Below are positions 33,901-48,900 of a DNA stretch of 64,000 nucleotides, in pieces. The stretch is from Neelides folsomi. Taxonomy: Eukaryota > Arthropoda > Collembola > Neelipleona > Neelidae. The stretch covers positions 1-64,000 of the forward strand of contig JAQGBZ010000341.1 in assembly GCA_034687125.1 (NCBI GenBank), read 5' to 3'. The translations under genes and the position numbers were made by a program. Numbering within the stretch: the stretch's first letter is position 1; each line of letters opens with the position of its first letter. The notes under the pieces are model-generated. The model saw nothing but the letters and a program-made list of their open reading frames with translations, ran no database searches and had not been told where the DNA came from.

Positions 33901-36900
33901 GTGCGGTTCCGACGTTCACACAACACATGGAATAAAAAAAAGGCTGAGATTCCACCACCACTTAAAGTATATAAGAAAAGTGTTTTGGGTATATAGGGAA
34001 TGTTATTTGAAGGGTCGCGAGACGCCTTGACTAGGACCCTTTAATATTGGGAAGGTATAGAGGGAACTGTGTGAGTGTCTCAAGGTTTTCTTCTACCTTT
34101 TTCAATCACCTTTCATTCCTCCGACCGACAGACACTTAAGAGGCAAACAACAAAAGACCAAGAATTTCACTTTGTTCACTCACTTACACACGGGAGGAAA
34201 TACTCAAACATCAAATACGACTACTTTTATATTGCTTCTTCGGCTAACTTCAAATTGGGATAGGTTCAAATAGACATCATGAAATTGCCAACTTTACAAT
34301 TGCTATGGAATTAACATATTGTAGTACTACAATGAGATAAATACTGTACTGGAGTACTGGAACATGGAAAATATATTAATTTTTTCTTGTTATTAGCCTT
34401 ATTTAATTATAATTAATTATTGTGTTATTCTGAAAAGTGATTGTGATTTTGTATAGTTATGGAAACTGGATTTGGACCTTAAGTGATTTTATGGATATGA
34501 AAATGGCGGAATGGGATAATAATAATTGTTAAGAAGTTTTAACAACCTTGTTATCTTGTTCTTCTTGAGCTCACCCCTTAAATTATAAGTTGTGTAAGGC
34601 GCAATTGGGTTTTTTGTGAATTTGTGGTTGCAATGGTTGAATATTTAAATAATTTCCTTGATTATTATCTCATTACTGTCATTACGCATCTTTATTCTTA
34701 TGCAAATGCTGTTAAGTAGATACTTATAAAAATACATTATAAATTGAAGGAAATTTGTAAAGGAGTTGAACTGGAACGTTGAATTAAAATAATGATAGAT
34801 TTAAGGCTCAAGGTTTAACATTTTTAACGACTTTAAGGGTCTTGTCTTGTATTTAGAAAAATCTTGTTTTGGATTTAATATAGCAATATAAAATTGTATA
34901 TTGTAATAGTTTATTGATGTAATAGAAGCATATACATATGATATGGAATGATATATATGCATTTATATTGGTCTCATATTGAGGATGTGATGTAATGGAG
35001 GTGTGAGAGAGGCGGCGCCTTGGCCATTAATTTATGACCCACACGGAGGTCCCTTATTTGGGCTGTTGGAAGTTTGTTCGCGGAATCTCATTTGAAGGAG
35101 GCTCCTTTTCCATTTCCTTCCCTCACCACGTCGTAAACTCCACAGAGGCTCCATGGCTAAACAGAATGGTTCCTTGCATATTTGAAACCTCTTATAAAAG
35201 AATTTATCTAAAGAGAATATATTCCACTTTAGTTCATACAATCCCGCATGGTTAAAGCTAATCCTATATGGTATCCTTTTTTATCTCTCCGGTTTTATTA
35301 AATTTTATATCATTGGTGCCGACGGAGAGTTTTATTATTTACTTTATTACAACCTATTTTTCTTTTTTACTCTTCCAGTTTCTGACACACATTAATCCCA
35401 TACGCTTATGAATTATACGCTTATGAATTAATAGAGAAACATTGTTGATTTTTCATATACTTTATTATGAATATTATCTCATCCGTATAAATTCCTCATA
35501 TGGTATATTATGAATTGTAAAATATTTTCATTGTAGTCAATTGGTTTAAATATTCCATGTGTGTTTTTTGTTATATGTATTGAACTTTATTGAAGAAGTG
35601 CATGGGCGGTTATTTGCAAAGGATAAGAAAGGGAGTTTAATGATCTAAACAAACTTTTCCTTATCGCTTCCTTTACTGAATGTCTTTTCCTATTTTATAC
35701 CATGAATGAATTTATTTTATTAAGGTCCAACTTTGATATAAAATAATGTATATTATATGGAGCGAATGACACTTGACGCCAAAAGTTTAGTATTTACTAA
35801 ACTTGTAATTGTCGCTAGACGAATTTCCGAGAAATGTTCAAAGCGTGAACTTTAGTTATTAAAAGCCATTTTTCTATAGTGTGTGAATTGGAAGATTCTT
35901 TAAGAGGTTCTTCTTGGGTCAAAGGAGGGGAAGAAAAAGTCTGCAGACACATTGTTAAAAAAAGTTGAGACTCTGAAGTTGGTTTGATGGGCGGGAAGAT
36001 TGAAGAGCTTCCTTAATTGCCTCATTTCCCTATCGCTCTTCTCAAGAAGGAGTTCAAATCAACATCTTACGTTTCTTGACCGTCAAATTTAAATTGCTTA
36101 ATTACTTTTTCAGCCCACAATTTACAATTTTATAAATATTTATAAAAACCAAATTCTTCTTCAACAGACCAATTAACCAATTTCAACAACCCACAATTGA
36201 GTAAAATTACAAAGTCTACTGTAAGACTTAAATCTTACTACTAATTAACTTACTACTAATTGCAATTAAATAACAAAGGAATGAAATAAAGTTAGACTTT
36301 GATTCTAAGAAATTGAAGATTGTAAAAGTTGGTTGAAAGCATTGTTAAGTTAAAAAGGCGTGAAATTGAAAAATCTCATTAATTGTTGAAAGTGTTTCTG
36401 AAGAAGGCGTAGGAAAATCGGCACAGTTTGAGTCCGATCCGAGCGATCGGTCCGAACCTAAAGTGAAATTTGTAATGAATGGGTTGAACGTGGGTTGGTT
36501 GAATTGGAGATGTGGGTGATAAGTGAACGGCACATTTAATACTTTTATACGTTGACGAGGGTAGGTGGGCGGGAGGATAATAAGAATATAATAATAATAA
36601 GGAAACGGTCTAAGGGCCCTTCCCATTCCTTCTCTGTGATAAATTGATTCGGAGGTGAAGGGGGAGCTTAGAAGGAATTGAACGGGATGAATCGTTCGCT
36701 TTGGTCCATTTCTCTTTGTTCTCACTCCGTCTTAAACTCTCGGTTTGTAATACAAACTTCCTATTTCTCCCATCTATTTATTCTCATTCTTGATTTCTCT
36801 TCCCATTTTCTTTACATGGACCTGGAAATTGAACTCTGTTTTCGGAAGTTGTATATACACACACACATAGAAGTGAAGGAAAGGGAATTGAAGGGCTTGG

Positions 36901-39900
36901 GGAGTTTGAGCTGTTTTTAGGAGAGTCTTTGTAGAGGAACTCACTTATGTCTCTCGGTGTGGATGAAACTCCAGTAGAGGAATTCTTCGGTTTTTGGACC
37001 ATTTCGGAGTCAACGAACTCCCCGAGAGATGCGAGAGAGGTTCCTTCACATTAAGCTCAATTCTCGATCCATAAGTTTGGTGGCCCAGCTGGAGTGAACC
37101 CATAATCTTCCATATTTATCATATCTATACAAAGCTTATTATTGTATTATGAAATAATGAATGCTCTGATATGATATATGGGAATTTAAAGATGATTGAT
37201 AGTATAAATTGAATACGAACACATTGAGGAATATTTTCATTATTATAATAAATGGAATATTTTCATTTAATTATTCTTAATGTTAAATATGGTTCTTAAA
37301 TGAGGGTATTTATTTTAAATGTATGAACTATGGACAGTTATGTGAGATAAAAGATATGAGAGATATTGAGATTGAGTGTGGTGTTATTGTTAAGTATTGT
37401 TTTTAATAAGAGTTCATAGTAATAATATTATTGTTATTACTACGGCTTCCTTCATCCTCTTAACGGGCTCGGTTGGGTTTTTGAAGAAGCGATAAAAGAA
37501 GTGGATTTATCATGTCGGCCTTCTTAACCAAAATCTGTAGCTTCAACATTTGGGGCCTTTTCTTATTTCTTATTATTATGATGGCGGGGAGAATCGTTGG
37601 GAAACTTGGAAAGGCTAAAATGGGGGAAATATGGAAAGTTGATACGTGTCATAATGGGCGGGAGTTGGTGGTGAGATTTAAAATAAAACTCATTCTTATA
37701 TATTCCTCTCCTCTTTTATACCTTATAGGGGCTGTTAAGGTCTTTTTAGCTTTAGTTACTTTGGCTCTGGCTTTAACTCATTCTTTGGGTTTTATATTCA
37801 CCAGTATTCTAAGAGCCGGTGTTTTAGAAACTCCCATCGTTTTATCCTTCATATCTTCCCAAGTTGGAATTTCGGAATGAGTTGGGAAGTTGGAACTGAT
37901 GAAAGCCGAGGGAGCATTAATGATAAGATGCCCTTAATGCATTCATTATTTACCCACTTAATAATAAAAAGGAAGGGAGAAGACTTTCGATTTTTCGATA
38001 TGGAAACTTTCTTAAATTCAACGTTTTTTGAATTTTTTAAAAAATGGAGCTGTGGATCTTTCTTAATTTTTCATGCCCAATAGCATAACGGAATAAAATG
38101 TGGTCTTATGTAACATGTGCAGATGTACAAGTTTTATATCTTAACCAATATCTTCCATATGGTTGGTTAAATAAGGTGCAATCATAAAATGCTACATAAA
38201 TTCTTGCAGATGTTGAGTTATATAAATTGTATTAAAATAAAGAAATAAGGTTATGAACTTGCTATTACATACATTTTATATTTGCTATTTACATTTACTT
38301 GTACACTTAAGTAAAAGCCCTTTTATTTCTTTTTGTAATGCAATTTTTGTGTTTAGCTATAGCAACCAAGTGTATTTATATTGGCACACAATGAGATATT
38401 TGTATTTATTTATAAGGAAGGGACGGGATGAAAAAGGGTTTGGAATAAGACCGATGAATAAATAATAAAATTCTCTCATCGCTTGGTACATGAAAAAGGT
38501 TTGAGTTGATTAATGAGAATAAAAAATGGATTCTGTATTCAGAAGCACAAGGGGGAATGTTTGGGAATGATATTTATTTTTATATACCTCCAAGGCAATT
38601 TGGCCCAAATATGGGTTTATGTGAGGAGTGGAGAAGCTTTTGCCAATTTGATTGACTCTACTCATTACCATAGTGACTCTGTTTTTAATACATTACTCCA
38701 TACATTCATATATTCACTACTTTTCTCATATCATTTTCTAATATTTTTTTCATATATTTTTAATAAAATTTTCCTATTTTATTTCCTATATTTTTTTCCT
38801 ATAACGCCCAGTATAAGAATTCGTTATTGTGTTGTTTGATGTATTGGATGATGTCCTGAGGAGAATTGATGTGGTTTGTGTGGTTGTGATGGTGATTGGG
38901 GTTTTCGATCCTTTTTCATATTGCATTCCTGCGCCGTTCTAAACATTAAAAACCCTTTAGTTATTAATGTACTGGAATTTTTCCTTGTTCAATTTCAATG
39001 GGGAAATTTCGAGGTTAGGAATATTAAATTTTTAAATGCTTATTCCTCTATGGCATGATGTATCAAGTATGATGTTATCCAATGAGCTCAATGGAGATAG
39101 TTAAAAGACATTTAATGAAGAATTAATTTATAGGTAATGTTCATTCATTGAAAATAATGAAGGTCGAATGAGGAATTGTGTAGTGGGGAAATATTGGAGA
39201 ATTGCACCCACGTTGGTTTCTTTTTCATCCTTCTCTCGTCATTTGAATGGTTGTTAAGAAAAAGTGTATTTATTATAGTCATATTTTCAATGATGGATTT
39301 AAATGGATATTGAAGAGTTATTTACAGACTCTTAACATTATCTTTTATGCATGTAAAGTGAATGTAAAAGGAAGAGTTCATGATATGTGAATTTGGAGCA
39401 AAATGTTTTTTTTCTGCCCCTGAACTACTGGCAAATAAATTTTGAGTTATCATTGCGCTTTAAGGTTTTTCTCAACATGTTCTCAAGTGTCGTTTATTTC
39501 TACGATAATTTGCAAAAATAAATGTTCATTTGACGATGTAAAGACGAGGATTTATGGAACGTTTGAGGAATATCACATTCTAGATTTGGCTGAAGGAATC
39601 CAGAAGTGATTAGCTGAAGTTAAATCCATGGATGGATAAATGGAAGTTAATGCACGGTGGTGCATTTTCTCTCTCCCTACATTATCATTTAATAAATGTG
39701 CATGTCTATGACTGGCCTCATCTCATAAGTGCAATTCCATTAAGGTTAGAATCGTTTAGCATTACATGAATGTTTTAAGAGGAATTGTGTCTATGCAAAT
39801 ACATCATTTCTTGTACTTATCTTTTAAAACCCTTGGACATACTAGTCCAATTATGAAGAAAATGCAAAAGTCAGCAATTGTGTAATATGATACTTGTTCA

Positions 39901-42900
39901 TATATATGTATTCACTTATGCTGGTGATGTTGTTATATAATCATAAAGTGGATTTGCATGAAAGAGACACTTGAGTGGGGAGGATGGCTCAGGATGGAAC
40001 GCATTTTGAAGGAATTGCATGTACACACCTTATCAACTCTCTTGAGTCTCCTTTAACTTCTTCATTATGTTAATGCAAGAAGTTGGAGGAGTCAAAGTCT
40101 CTTGGCTCCTCTTTCACAATTCCCGAGACATTCTTGTTAAACTCTAATAAGAAATATTCCCTTTTAAGTCTCAATTTACTCTATGGACTCTATCCATTAT
40201 TGTACAAATAATGTGACAGTTTGAGGTTAATTTAAAATTTCCATTTACTGTCTTTTCGCTTGTACGAGTAATTTTATATTTTCCGCATTTGTATGTTTAA
40301 CTATGTTAAGGATGTTAAATGTCTTAACTTGTCATTCTTGACAATTTGTTTGTGAATACTGTTGAGTCGAGATATTAATTTCCCAGATTATCTTGCATGT
40401 ATTTTGGCTATGCGAGCATTATTTAATAACGAATTCGCAGATTTCCCACCGGTCAAATGAGAGTGATTCAGTGGAAACGTGTGAGTCAATAACTTCATGA
40501 ATGATTCAATCTGATATGGAATAAAAAAATGTGCAAATGTTTTTATATTTCGGAGAAAAAACTGAGTATTTTTCGCTTGAACCTCTCAATTGTGTCGATG
40601 AATGAAATGCCAATGTGAGTATGGAATTGAACATAGGGTTAATGTATGTAAGGTTGAAAGTCGATGTTGAGGTTAAAACTCGGATGGTGTAATTTGGAGA
40701 AAAATTCGCGTGGTAGTGAGAAATTTCCCTTTCTCAGATTACATTTTTCCCTGCGAAGTTTTAACACTCACAAAATGCATTCGCTAAAATACAAAGTTTG
40801 TAGAATTAATAGTTATGTCTAATATGCATTTGCGATTCTTATCTCTCTCCCAGTTTCATTATTTTCTTTACGACCCCAAACTTTGCTTTAGTCAAGGCTT
40901 TGTTTGAATGTGTGTTATAAAGTTAATGAGCATATGTGTGATGATGGCATAATTCTGCATGGATTTTTCCTCCAAACCTCCGCAATATGCGGAGTCGTGG
41001 AGTGTTTTAGAAGGCGGAGGTTGGATGAATATTCAGGAAGATTAAAGTTTATTGAATCATCACTTCCATGACCTGGTTGAGGGGGGGTAAATGGGATCAA
41101 ACTCCCGGTTTCCGCCCAGTTTCAGAAAGGACCCGCAGAGCGGACTCGGCGGACCATCTTTAAACCAACCCCCTTGAGGGCTGAACTACTTTTGATTTCC
41201 GCTCCTAATGGAAACGCCAAATTCTACTGTACGAATACAACCCAATTCACTCTATCCAACTATAAGACTATCTCTTGCTATAATTTCGTACTATAACTCG
41301 CTATGGAACACTAAATAAACCTATCTCTTGCTTTGAAATTCTAACGATCTACGTCTGGAGCCATGTTTTATAAAACCTTAATAGCGGGAATTTTTAAACT
41401 AATCGTAAGAGGAGATGGGAGAGAAAGTAAAATATTCATTTTACGCAATGCTGCAGATCTTAATTTGTTATTTGTATTGATGTTCATTGTAATGCCTTAC
41501 TATGTAATCCAATGTAAGATACCTGGACCACAATAATCGTTTTATTTTTTCATTTTAATTCTCTTGACATGTAGGAATGGTTGGGGATTTGAGGAAGGAA
41601 ATGAGAAGCGGATGGCTCAACTGCTTTACCATACACGGCCCTTTTGTTTTCAACTGTTTTCACGGAAAGTTGAAAGGAGTCTTTTAAGGGTTCATATATC
41701 ACTTACAAATTCCTATATTTATGCAAGTGTAAGTGTATAAGCATATATAAGTATAAACCATAAACTCACGATTCAATGTACAACTGTATGGTTGTTCCAC
41801 TCAAGGAGAAAATTCTTTCTAGAATACCTTCATTTGTACTATTTATATCTTGTACAGATCCATATCTTTTCTATATATTTGATATGGGAAAAGAATTTTG
41901 GTATATTTGGTCGAAATATGTATTATTTGTATTGTGTAGCTGAACATGTGTTCGCCTCTTGGCCCTTTCCAATACATTTGAAGGATAAATCTCCTCAATG
42001 AACTGAACAGACGGTGGAAGGAAGGGGCAAAATTGTAAATACATCTGGTATACAATGCCAGACAATATCATACACACAAACGAACTGGTCCTCGTTCAAT
42101 TTTAAATCCTTTCCTCCATTCATTACACTTTATGAGCAAGGGCTAGATTTTAAGTCTTTGCTTATTTGATTATAAAATTATAATTGTAAAGGTAAAAAAT
42201 TATTCTTAAAACTAACTGATAAATATGATACAATTAAAATGGAGAAATTGGATATTTTAATTGTTTAACTTTTAATTTTTCATTATTAGAATTTATTGAT
42301 AAGAGCTAAATGGGTTAATATGCTGTTAAAGTTAATGGCTTTATAAAGAAATAAAATTATGGGTTCTTTCATGGGTTGATTTTGGCCAGTTGTTATTAAA
42401 GTTCTTTACTTTCATGGACTTCTTTATGAAATTGTGTATATAAAGATATGGCTAGAATTAAAGTTTAATATCATGACCAAGGCCTTTAATTATATGGACT
42501 TATATGGAATAAAAACTTACTCGGAGCTTAGTTATAGGCTATATGTATTAAATATTAAAACGATTATTAACGAACGTATTAACCGGGATGTGGGAGTGAG
42601 CTTGAGTTGGCTATATGATTTTATAAGGGTATATCCCAACTGGCGGCTCCCTTTGGACCTTCACGAACCTTGAGAGAATTATGCAAATAGCGTATATATT
42701 GGAAGTAATCGAAGGGATTCTCTTCTTTGCTCAATTACATTCCAAAATGAAAGTTCCAGCGTGAGTTGGCGGACTTGTCACACTCAAAACCTCCTTGAAA
42801 CCATCAGAAACCAAATGGACTCAACTACATCAACTCAACTCCATTAGACAATCGCTTTTGTCAACAATGAAAATCTCTTTCACAAGTTGTACCAAATGGC

Positions 42901-45900
42901 TTTGATTCTCCACTCTTTAAATATTTATTAATTCTGCTTTTACCATATTAAGCATTTAAACATTCATTTATCAATTTTTATAATTTTTTGAGATTTTCAA
43001 TTTAAGAATTTTTATTGTACAAGGTTAGAGATTGGTAATAAAATAATTATCGTTTCGTGTAAGACTGGAGGGTTTTCAAATTAAGGAAAAAAGTAGGTCG
43101 CATAAATTATTAATATGATGTTATTAATTAGATTAACGATGGGAGCGGAGTTGTAAAAGGGAATTGATTTCATTAATGAGGAAGCTGTTTTTTAATAATG
43201 GATGGATAGATGTTGAGAAGGTCTTATGAGAACAATCACCGCGTGTGGCCTTTTCTTTGATGATCATTTGGAGGGGACGAGCGAAGGGAGCGAAGGGGAG
43301 TCGAAGCGAAGGAGCCCCAAAATTTCTTAACGATTTTTTAATACTCAATATCCCGCTCATCCCCCCGACATATGTTCCTTTTCTCTTCTCTTAATCTCCT
43401 TTCATCTTTCCTCTTTTAAAACTCCCGGGTTCATTAATCTGTTACAATTCTTATCCATGGTTTTCAATTACGGAATATATCTCAATATGAGATATTTACT
43501 AATAGAGTATTCTATATGGTAATTTGGTAATACTAACAAAAGTAGATAATGGTAGATATCTTGTAGAATTGACAATGAGGTATAGGATATTTTATGTAAA
43601 AGAATTCTTAGAAATTTAAATGAAAAATGTTCTTCCTTCGATTGACTAATTTACTTTAAAATGGGGCTTAAAAGGTTGGAATGGAGCGAATGAGTTAGTT
43701 TTATATAAGGGGAAGTTAAGGAGATGAAGACAAGATGAAAGCAAGGAGAAGATTGGGGAGTTGAAAGCTTCGTTGAATTTCCAATTTTATCTCTTTTGAC
43801 ATAATGGATTGGATAATGGGTGAATTTCAATCTTGTGTTTTATCCCTCGTTGCGCTGATCATTGTTTCGCCCTTTGGAATGCCCAACCTTTGTTTCAACA
43901 ATTATTCTTCTGCACAAAATTTGAGTTGAGTAGAGAAGAGGAAATGAATTTATATCATATGAATTCATAAGAAAATGTGCAAGCATGGAAAATGTGAATT
44001 TAGAGAGATGTGGAATGCGTTTAAGATATCTTCTGTTATTTAATATATGATGTAATGGATTATTTTAAGCATTATTTAATATGATTTGGGAATGTTGGGA
44101 AGAGAAGGAAATGAAGTTGGGTGATGATAATAAATGCGTTTTGAACTCAAATCTCAGATTACAATGAGGGGAAAATGAATGAAACGAGTGAGATTAGGTT
44201 TTCTCAATGGCAGAGGGGAAACTCCCATATTACCCATATAAATCCATTAACTTTGCACTCACAATCACATTCTGCTGTATGATATGATAAATATGGGGAC
44301 TTAAAAAACAGAACGTGTTATATATTTAATATATTCACAGCGACATTTTAAATATAACTTTTATTCATATCATATCTTACTGATATATTTTACTATATAA
44401 AATTCATGATCTTTTGTAATTAGAACTTGGAATGTTTTGTGAACAGATTATGGATACATATATACATATTATGGATATACAGATATTTGAATTTATATAG
44501 TGTATCTGGCATAAACATTGAATTTACTATGGTATTAGAATTAAGTATATGGATTATATAATTCATAATATATTAGTAGGTATGGTATATCTGCTGGGTT
44601 TATTGTTATTTAATAAGTTTGGATCTCTTTGTTCATCTTTTATAATTCAACTGTTGTTGGACGGGTCTGATGTTTTGTTACCATTGTTATCATTTTCTCT
44701 TTGGCTCGAGAGCCATTTGCTTCTTCGGCTTATTATTTTAATGTCATTTTTCTCCTCTCGTTCAAAAGGTTTTGAAGGTGGAAGTTCGGGCGTGATGGAT
44801 GAACTCACCTTTACATTATATACTTACCTTTCCTAGTCCTTTTACATTCAAAATCATTACACATATTTTTTATTCCCTTGTTCATACATGGATGATCTTT
44901 AGAATAAATATGAACTTCTTTTTTACATATATCAAAAGACAAAAATTATATATGGAATATCTTTATGGGTTAGATATAAAATAGTTTATAAGCTTATGTA
45001 AGTACTTATAAAAGATGTATAAGGGACATTATTTATAAGGGACGTTCATAAAATATTTTTGTAAAATGCAGGGAAGCTTCTGGTCGTTGTGAAGGAGACA
45101 CGAGGCCATGAGTCATGTCAACGAAGGAACATTCCGATCCATCTTCACATTTTTTACCTTCCACTTATCGATCCACACTGTTTGCCCTCCCAGAGATAGG
45201 ACGAGATGGAAAAGGAGCTATTTATGCTACAACAACACTCAAATCCTCCCAGACAACCAATAGACATTATAATTCCCAATTTTACTTTATTATAATAACT
45301 ATTGATATTCTATCTACTCATATTCACTGATAGAAACTCAAAATTTAGTGTGTCGAGAAACTTTGTTTCCATGGCGACTGACTTGGAGGATATTGAATTG
45401 AAGGATAATGATGGGATTCGTTGCAGTATGTGGAATTGATTATTACTTCAGTTTTATGAGAAAAGTTTAAGGACTTTTGAATTGACTTTTGTCTTTAAGC
45501 CTAAGATGGAATTTAAGGGCAAATTAATAAATTGATCTTCTGAAGTACTAAAGTTGAAGATTGGGAAGCTACTTTTACAAACGCGCGGTTTAAATTCCGT
45601 TACTGGTTTCTTTTTGGAGCTGTCTTAAATGTCAAATTTAACCGTATGAATTTATTTCCATTGCGTTTCTGAGTTTCTCTTATATTCATTGATTGAATTA
45701 TTGAGGAATTCAAATTTTTCTCATCTTTAATGTAATTGGGGAAACGGTTTGGAGATTGGAATTGGAAGCTGATTTGACCTTAAATTGATCGACCTGCGGC
45801 TGAGCCTTTGCTCATTTATTGGACCATTCATATTTAAATTTCCAAGGGTTTGGTGACGGCGTGTCTCTTGGGTTGGGAGTGATAAAGAAATGAAAAAAAA

Positions 45901-48900
45901 TATATCCAATGTGAGATGTCTGAATAAGGAGATAAAAATAAGGTCACATTGACAGGATTGGAATTAACACAACCAACTTCTGCTTTTTCCCCCTTGATAT
46001 AAGATATAAATAATGGGTGGGGAGTATCTGAAATGAATTTATTAAATCGAACTCTCCACGGTGACCTGATCTCCTCCATTAAACTTGGGCGGGTAGAAGT
46101 GGAGTGGATTGATGGGATAATTGATAATTGAAATTGCTACCGGGAGAGGTTGAATGTTGGAAATTTAGGGCAATTTGGGCCCTGGGAGATCCAAGGGAAA
46201 ATTCATTTGATGTCCCATTTTTCATGTTTTTTATGTAGTGGGACATGTAATAAATAGGGAATTCGGACTTATTAAAAGATTGCATCGTTATAAAATAACC
46301 CTTCCTTTTTTCAAGTAATGACAAATGGGAAGTTCATTAATTTAAATGAGATTTGAAAATTTCTGCCAAGTTTTCAAGGTTCAGTGAAACGGAGGAATTC
46401 AATTAATTACTAAAGGCTTTGAAAAATCCTATTGATATTTTTGCCAAAATAGTTGTGATGTCATTAGAGGAAAAATGGCTTAACCAATTCCAACCCATTT
46501 ACTCCGGCTTTTAATTAGTTAATTGCCTTATTTAACTCTTTTGCTAATTTATTAAAACGCTGAATTGCTCATTTGCTCATTGGTTTAATTGCGAGTTAGC
46601 AATTTAAATAATTTTAAATCAGGTGAGAAAATCCAATTGGATATAAGGAAAAATTAAACTTACCGCTCTTGGTTCTCTTTGTCCTCGGTGAAGTTGAAGG
46701 TGTGTGAGGAAGGTTATTCGTATTTAATTTACAAATTTAAAATATTTGCATAAAGAAATTGTCAAGGGAGAACATGAGAGTTTCAGTTAAAAAAGACCCT
46801 CCTATTTTTACAGGTCTTTAGAGCTTGTAAAGGCAAATAGGATATTTAGATATCCATAAATATCAACTTTGGGATTTGAAAAAAATGAATTTGAAATGGG
46901 AGAAGTTCAAATTTGGGCAAATTAAGTCATAAGTCTTCTCCGCTTTTCACCTCCATTTTCTATACATTTTAGCATTTCTTTGAAGCTATACATATATTGT
47001 TATATTGTTGATCATTGCGGATGTCTGACAGTGTCTTGCAATGTTGAGTTCAATTCTATGGATTTGTTATTGAGAAATGGAAAAGTGCATATGGAGTTTA
47101 CAATGGTTGATGAGCCCATGTAATATTTATGTCTCACCTCCTCTCTCTGGTGTCCTTGTGGGTGTATTTGCATATAAATTCATTCACCACCTTCCTACGC
47201 CCAACCCAAATCATTCCTTTTTCCCATTTAAACTATTTCGATCAATACCCATTTTACATTTGGCTATTAGAATTCAAATTTTGGAGCCAAAATTTTAATA
47301 TATATTTCTGAATATTATATTGTTAAATTATATTAGGTATAAAGATTATATCTGTAGCTAAACGTAAGATTTAAATTAAACTTTTGGCCGGTTTGGTTTA
47401 ATTGAATGAAAAGAGTTTGGGTGAAAGGACAAAACTTGAAAGTTGGATTAATTTAATAAAAAGATTCCACTTTGAAAAAAAAGTTTTTTACGAGGTCTGG
47501 TGAGAGTCAAGCTGTTGGAATTATCGCACGTTTGGTTCTTATCTCTTCCAAGTTACGCAAGAAGTGACGTTATGCCTATGACCCCTACAGTTGACAAATG
47601 TTCCAAATCTAACACTTTCAACTTACTTGGGAGAATAGTCCTAAATCGAAACTTTCTACAATTCATAAACTTTGGAATGGTTAAATATTTATCCATATAG
47701 GCCCGAGTTTAATAATGGTGTTTAATGGCAGTTTAATTAGTTTTATTAAACTTTGGACTGTGTGAAAATTCGGAAGTTTCAAATTCCCAACTTCCCGGGT
47801 TTGTTTAAAATTGTAATTTAATGGGAGGAATAAAGTTTGAGAAATGGAGGGTTGATGTGCTAAGTAAATTAAAACTGTTTCCAATCTGGAAATTTCCCCT
47901 TGAAAATGTAAATTTAGTTCAAGAGGTTTTTGAGGGAAAGTATAAAAAAAGTAAAGCGTTCTGGCACGAGGAGAACTTGCAAACATTGAACATCATTTCC
48001 TCTTTCAAACTTACACATTTCTCTAACTTTAAGGTCTTTACATCATGTATTTGAGGAGGTCCATGGAGTGAGAATATATTTGGCCTTATACATGCACTAC
48101 ATTTATGTGTGCATCGGCAGACTACACGATGCACATATAAAGTATATTAAACATTTGGTGTAAAACTTCAACCCTTTTGTATTCATTGAATGAACCAAAG
48201 GGATTCTTTATATATAACTAGATTATATAAATGTAAGTAAAGTCCTTAAGTTTAAAATTCCACTAGAGGAATTCTTTTCACTTTCCCGCAGTTCAAATAC
48301 CAAATGTCATTTGTATTAAAGGTGAGGTTCAACTTGCCAATTTCCGACTTGGCCCAATCAAAACATTTTCTCTCTTTTGGCTTTTTAGCTTTGAAAGTTC
48401 CTAGAGTTTCCTTTGGAGGAAAATTTTAAATACATATTTACTTTATTCACTCATGTGCATTTGTCCTTAAAAGGTTCATTTACCTTTAATATTGGTAGTG
48501 ATGTAGTGAAGGTCTATGAATATTGGGAAAATGAGTTTTAATAAATTAATAGGGAGAAATTCTTAATTTGTAATGAATAAATTATTTGAGTTTACAAATG
48601 CCATGCTTTTGATGGTTTATTGTTGTTAATGAGATTTTGGGGAGAGACGTTTTCTCAAATGAAAATGATGGTCGTAAATTCCTGAATGATTAAAACTCAT
48701 TTCCGACCTCCTTTCCTTCCAAATATCATCTCAAAACTAACAATATGTACTACAATAACTAAGTATAACAATTCCTTATAAGCACCTACATAAAACGGTT
48801 CAAATTCGGTTGTTAATTTTCGAGACTTCATTTGATGAGAGTTTCTATACCAAGATGTACTATAGTTATTGTTAGAATAAAGTGCTTATAACAACTAAAG

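Noticed and set aside
36345-36725. 126-codon minus-strand frame
   Set aside because: No recognised motif. It overlaps chance frames on the other strand, and it lies in intron DNA of ordinary composition.
37512-37880. 122-codon hydrophobic open frame inside the syndecan intron
   Set aside because: Hydrophobic because of T-rich DNA; no domain, no signal-peptide logic, no supported splice partners.
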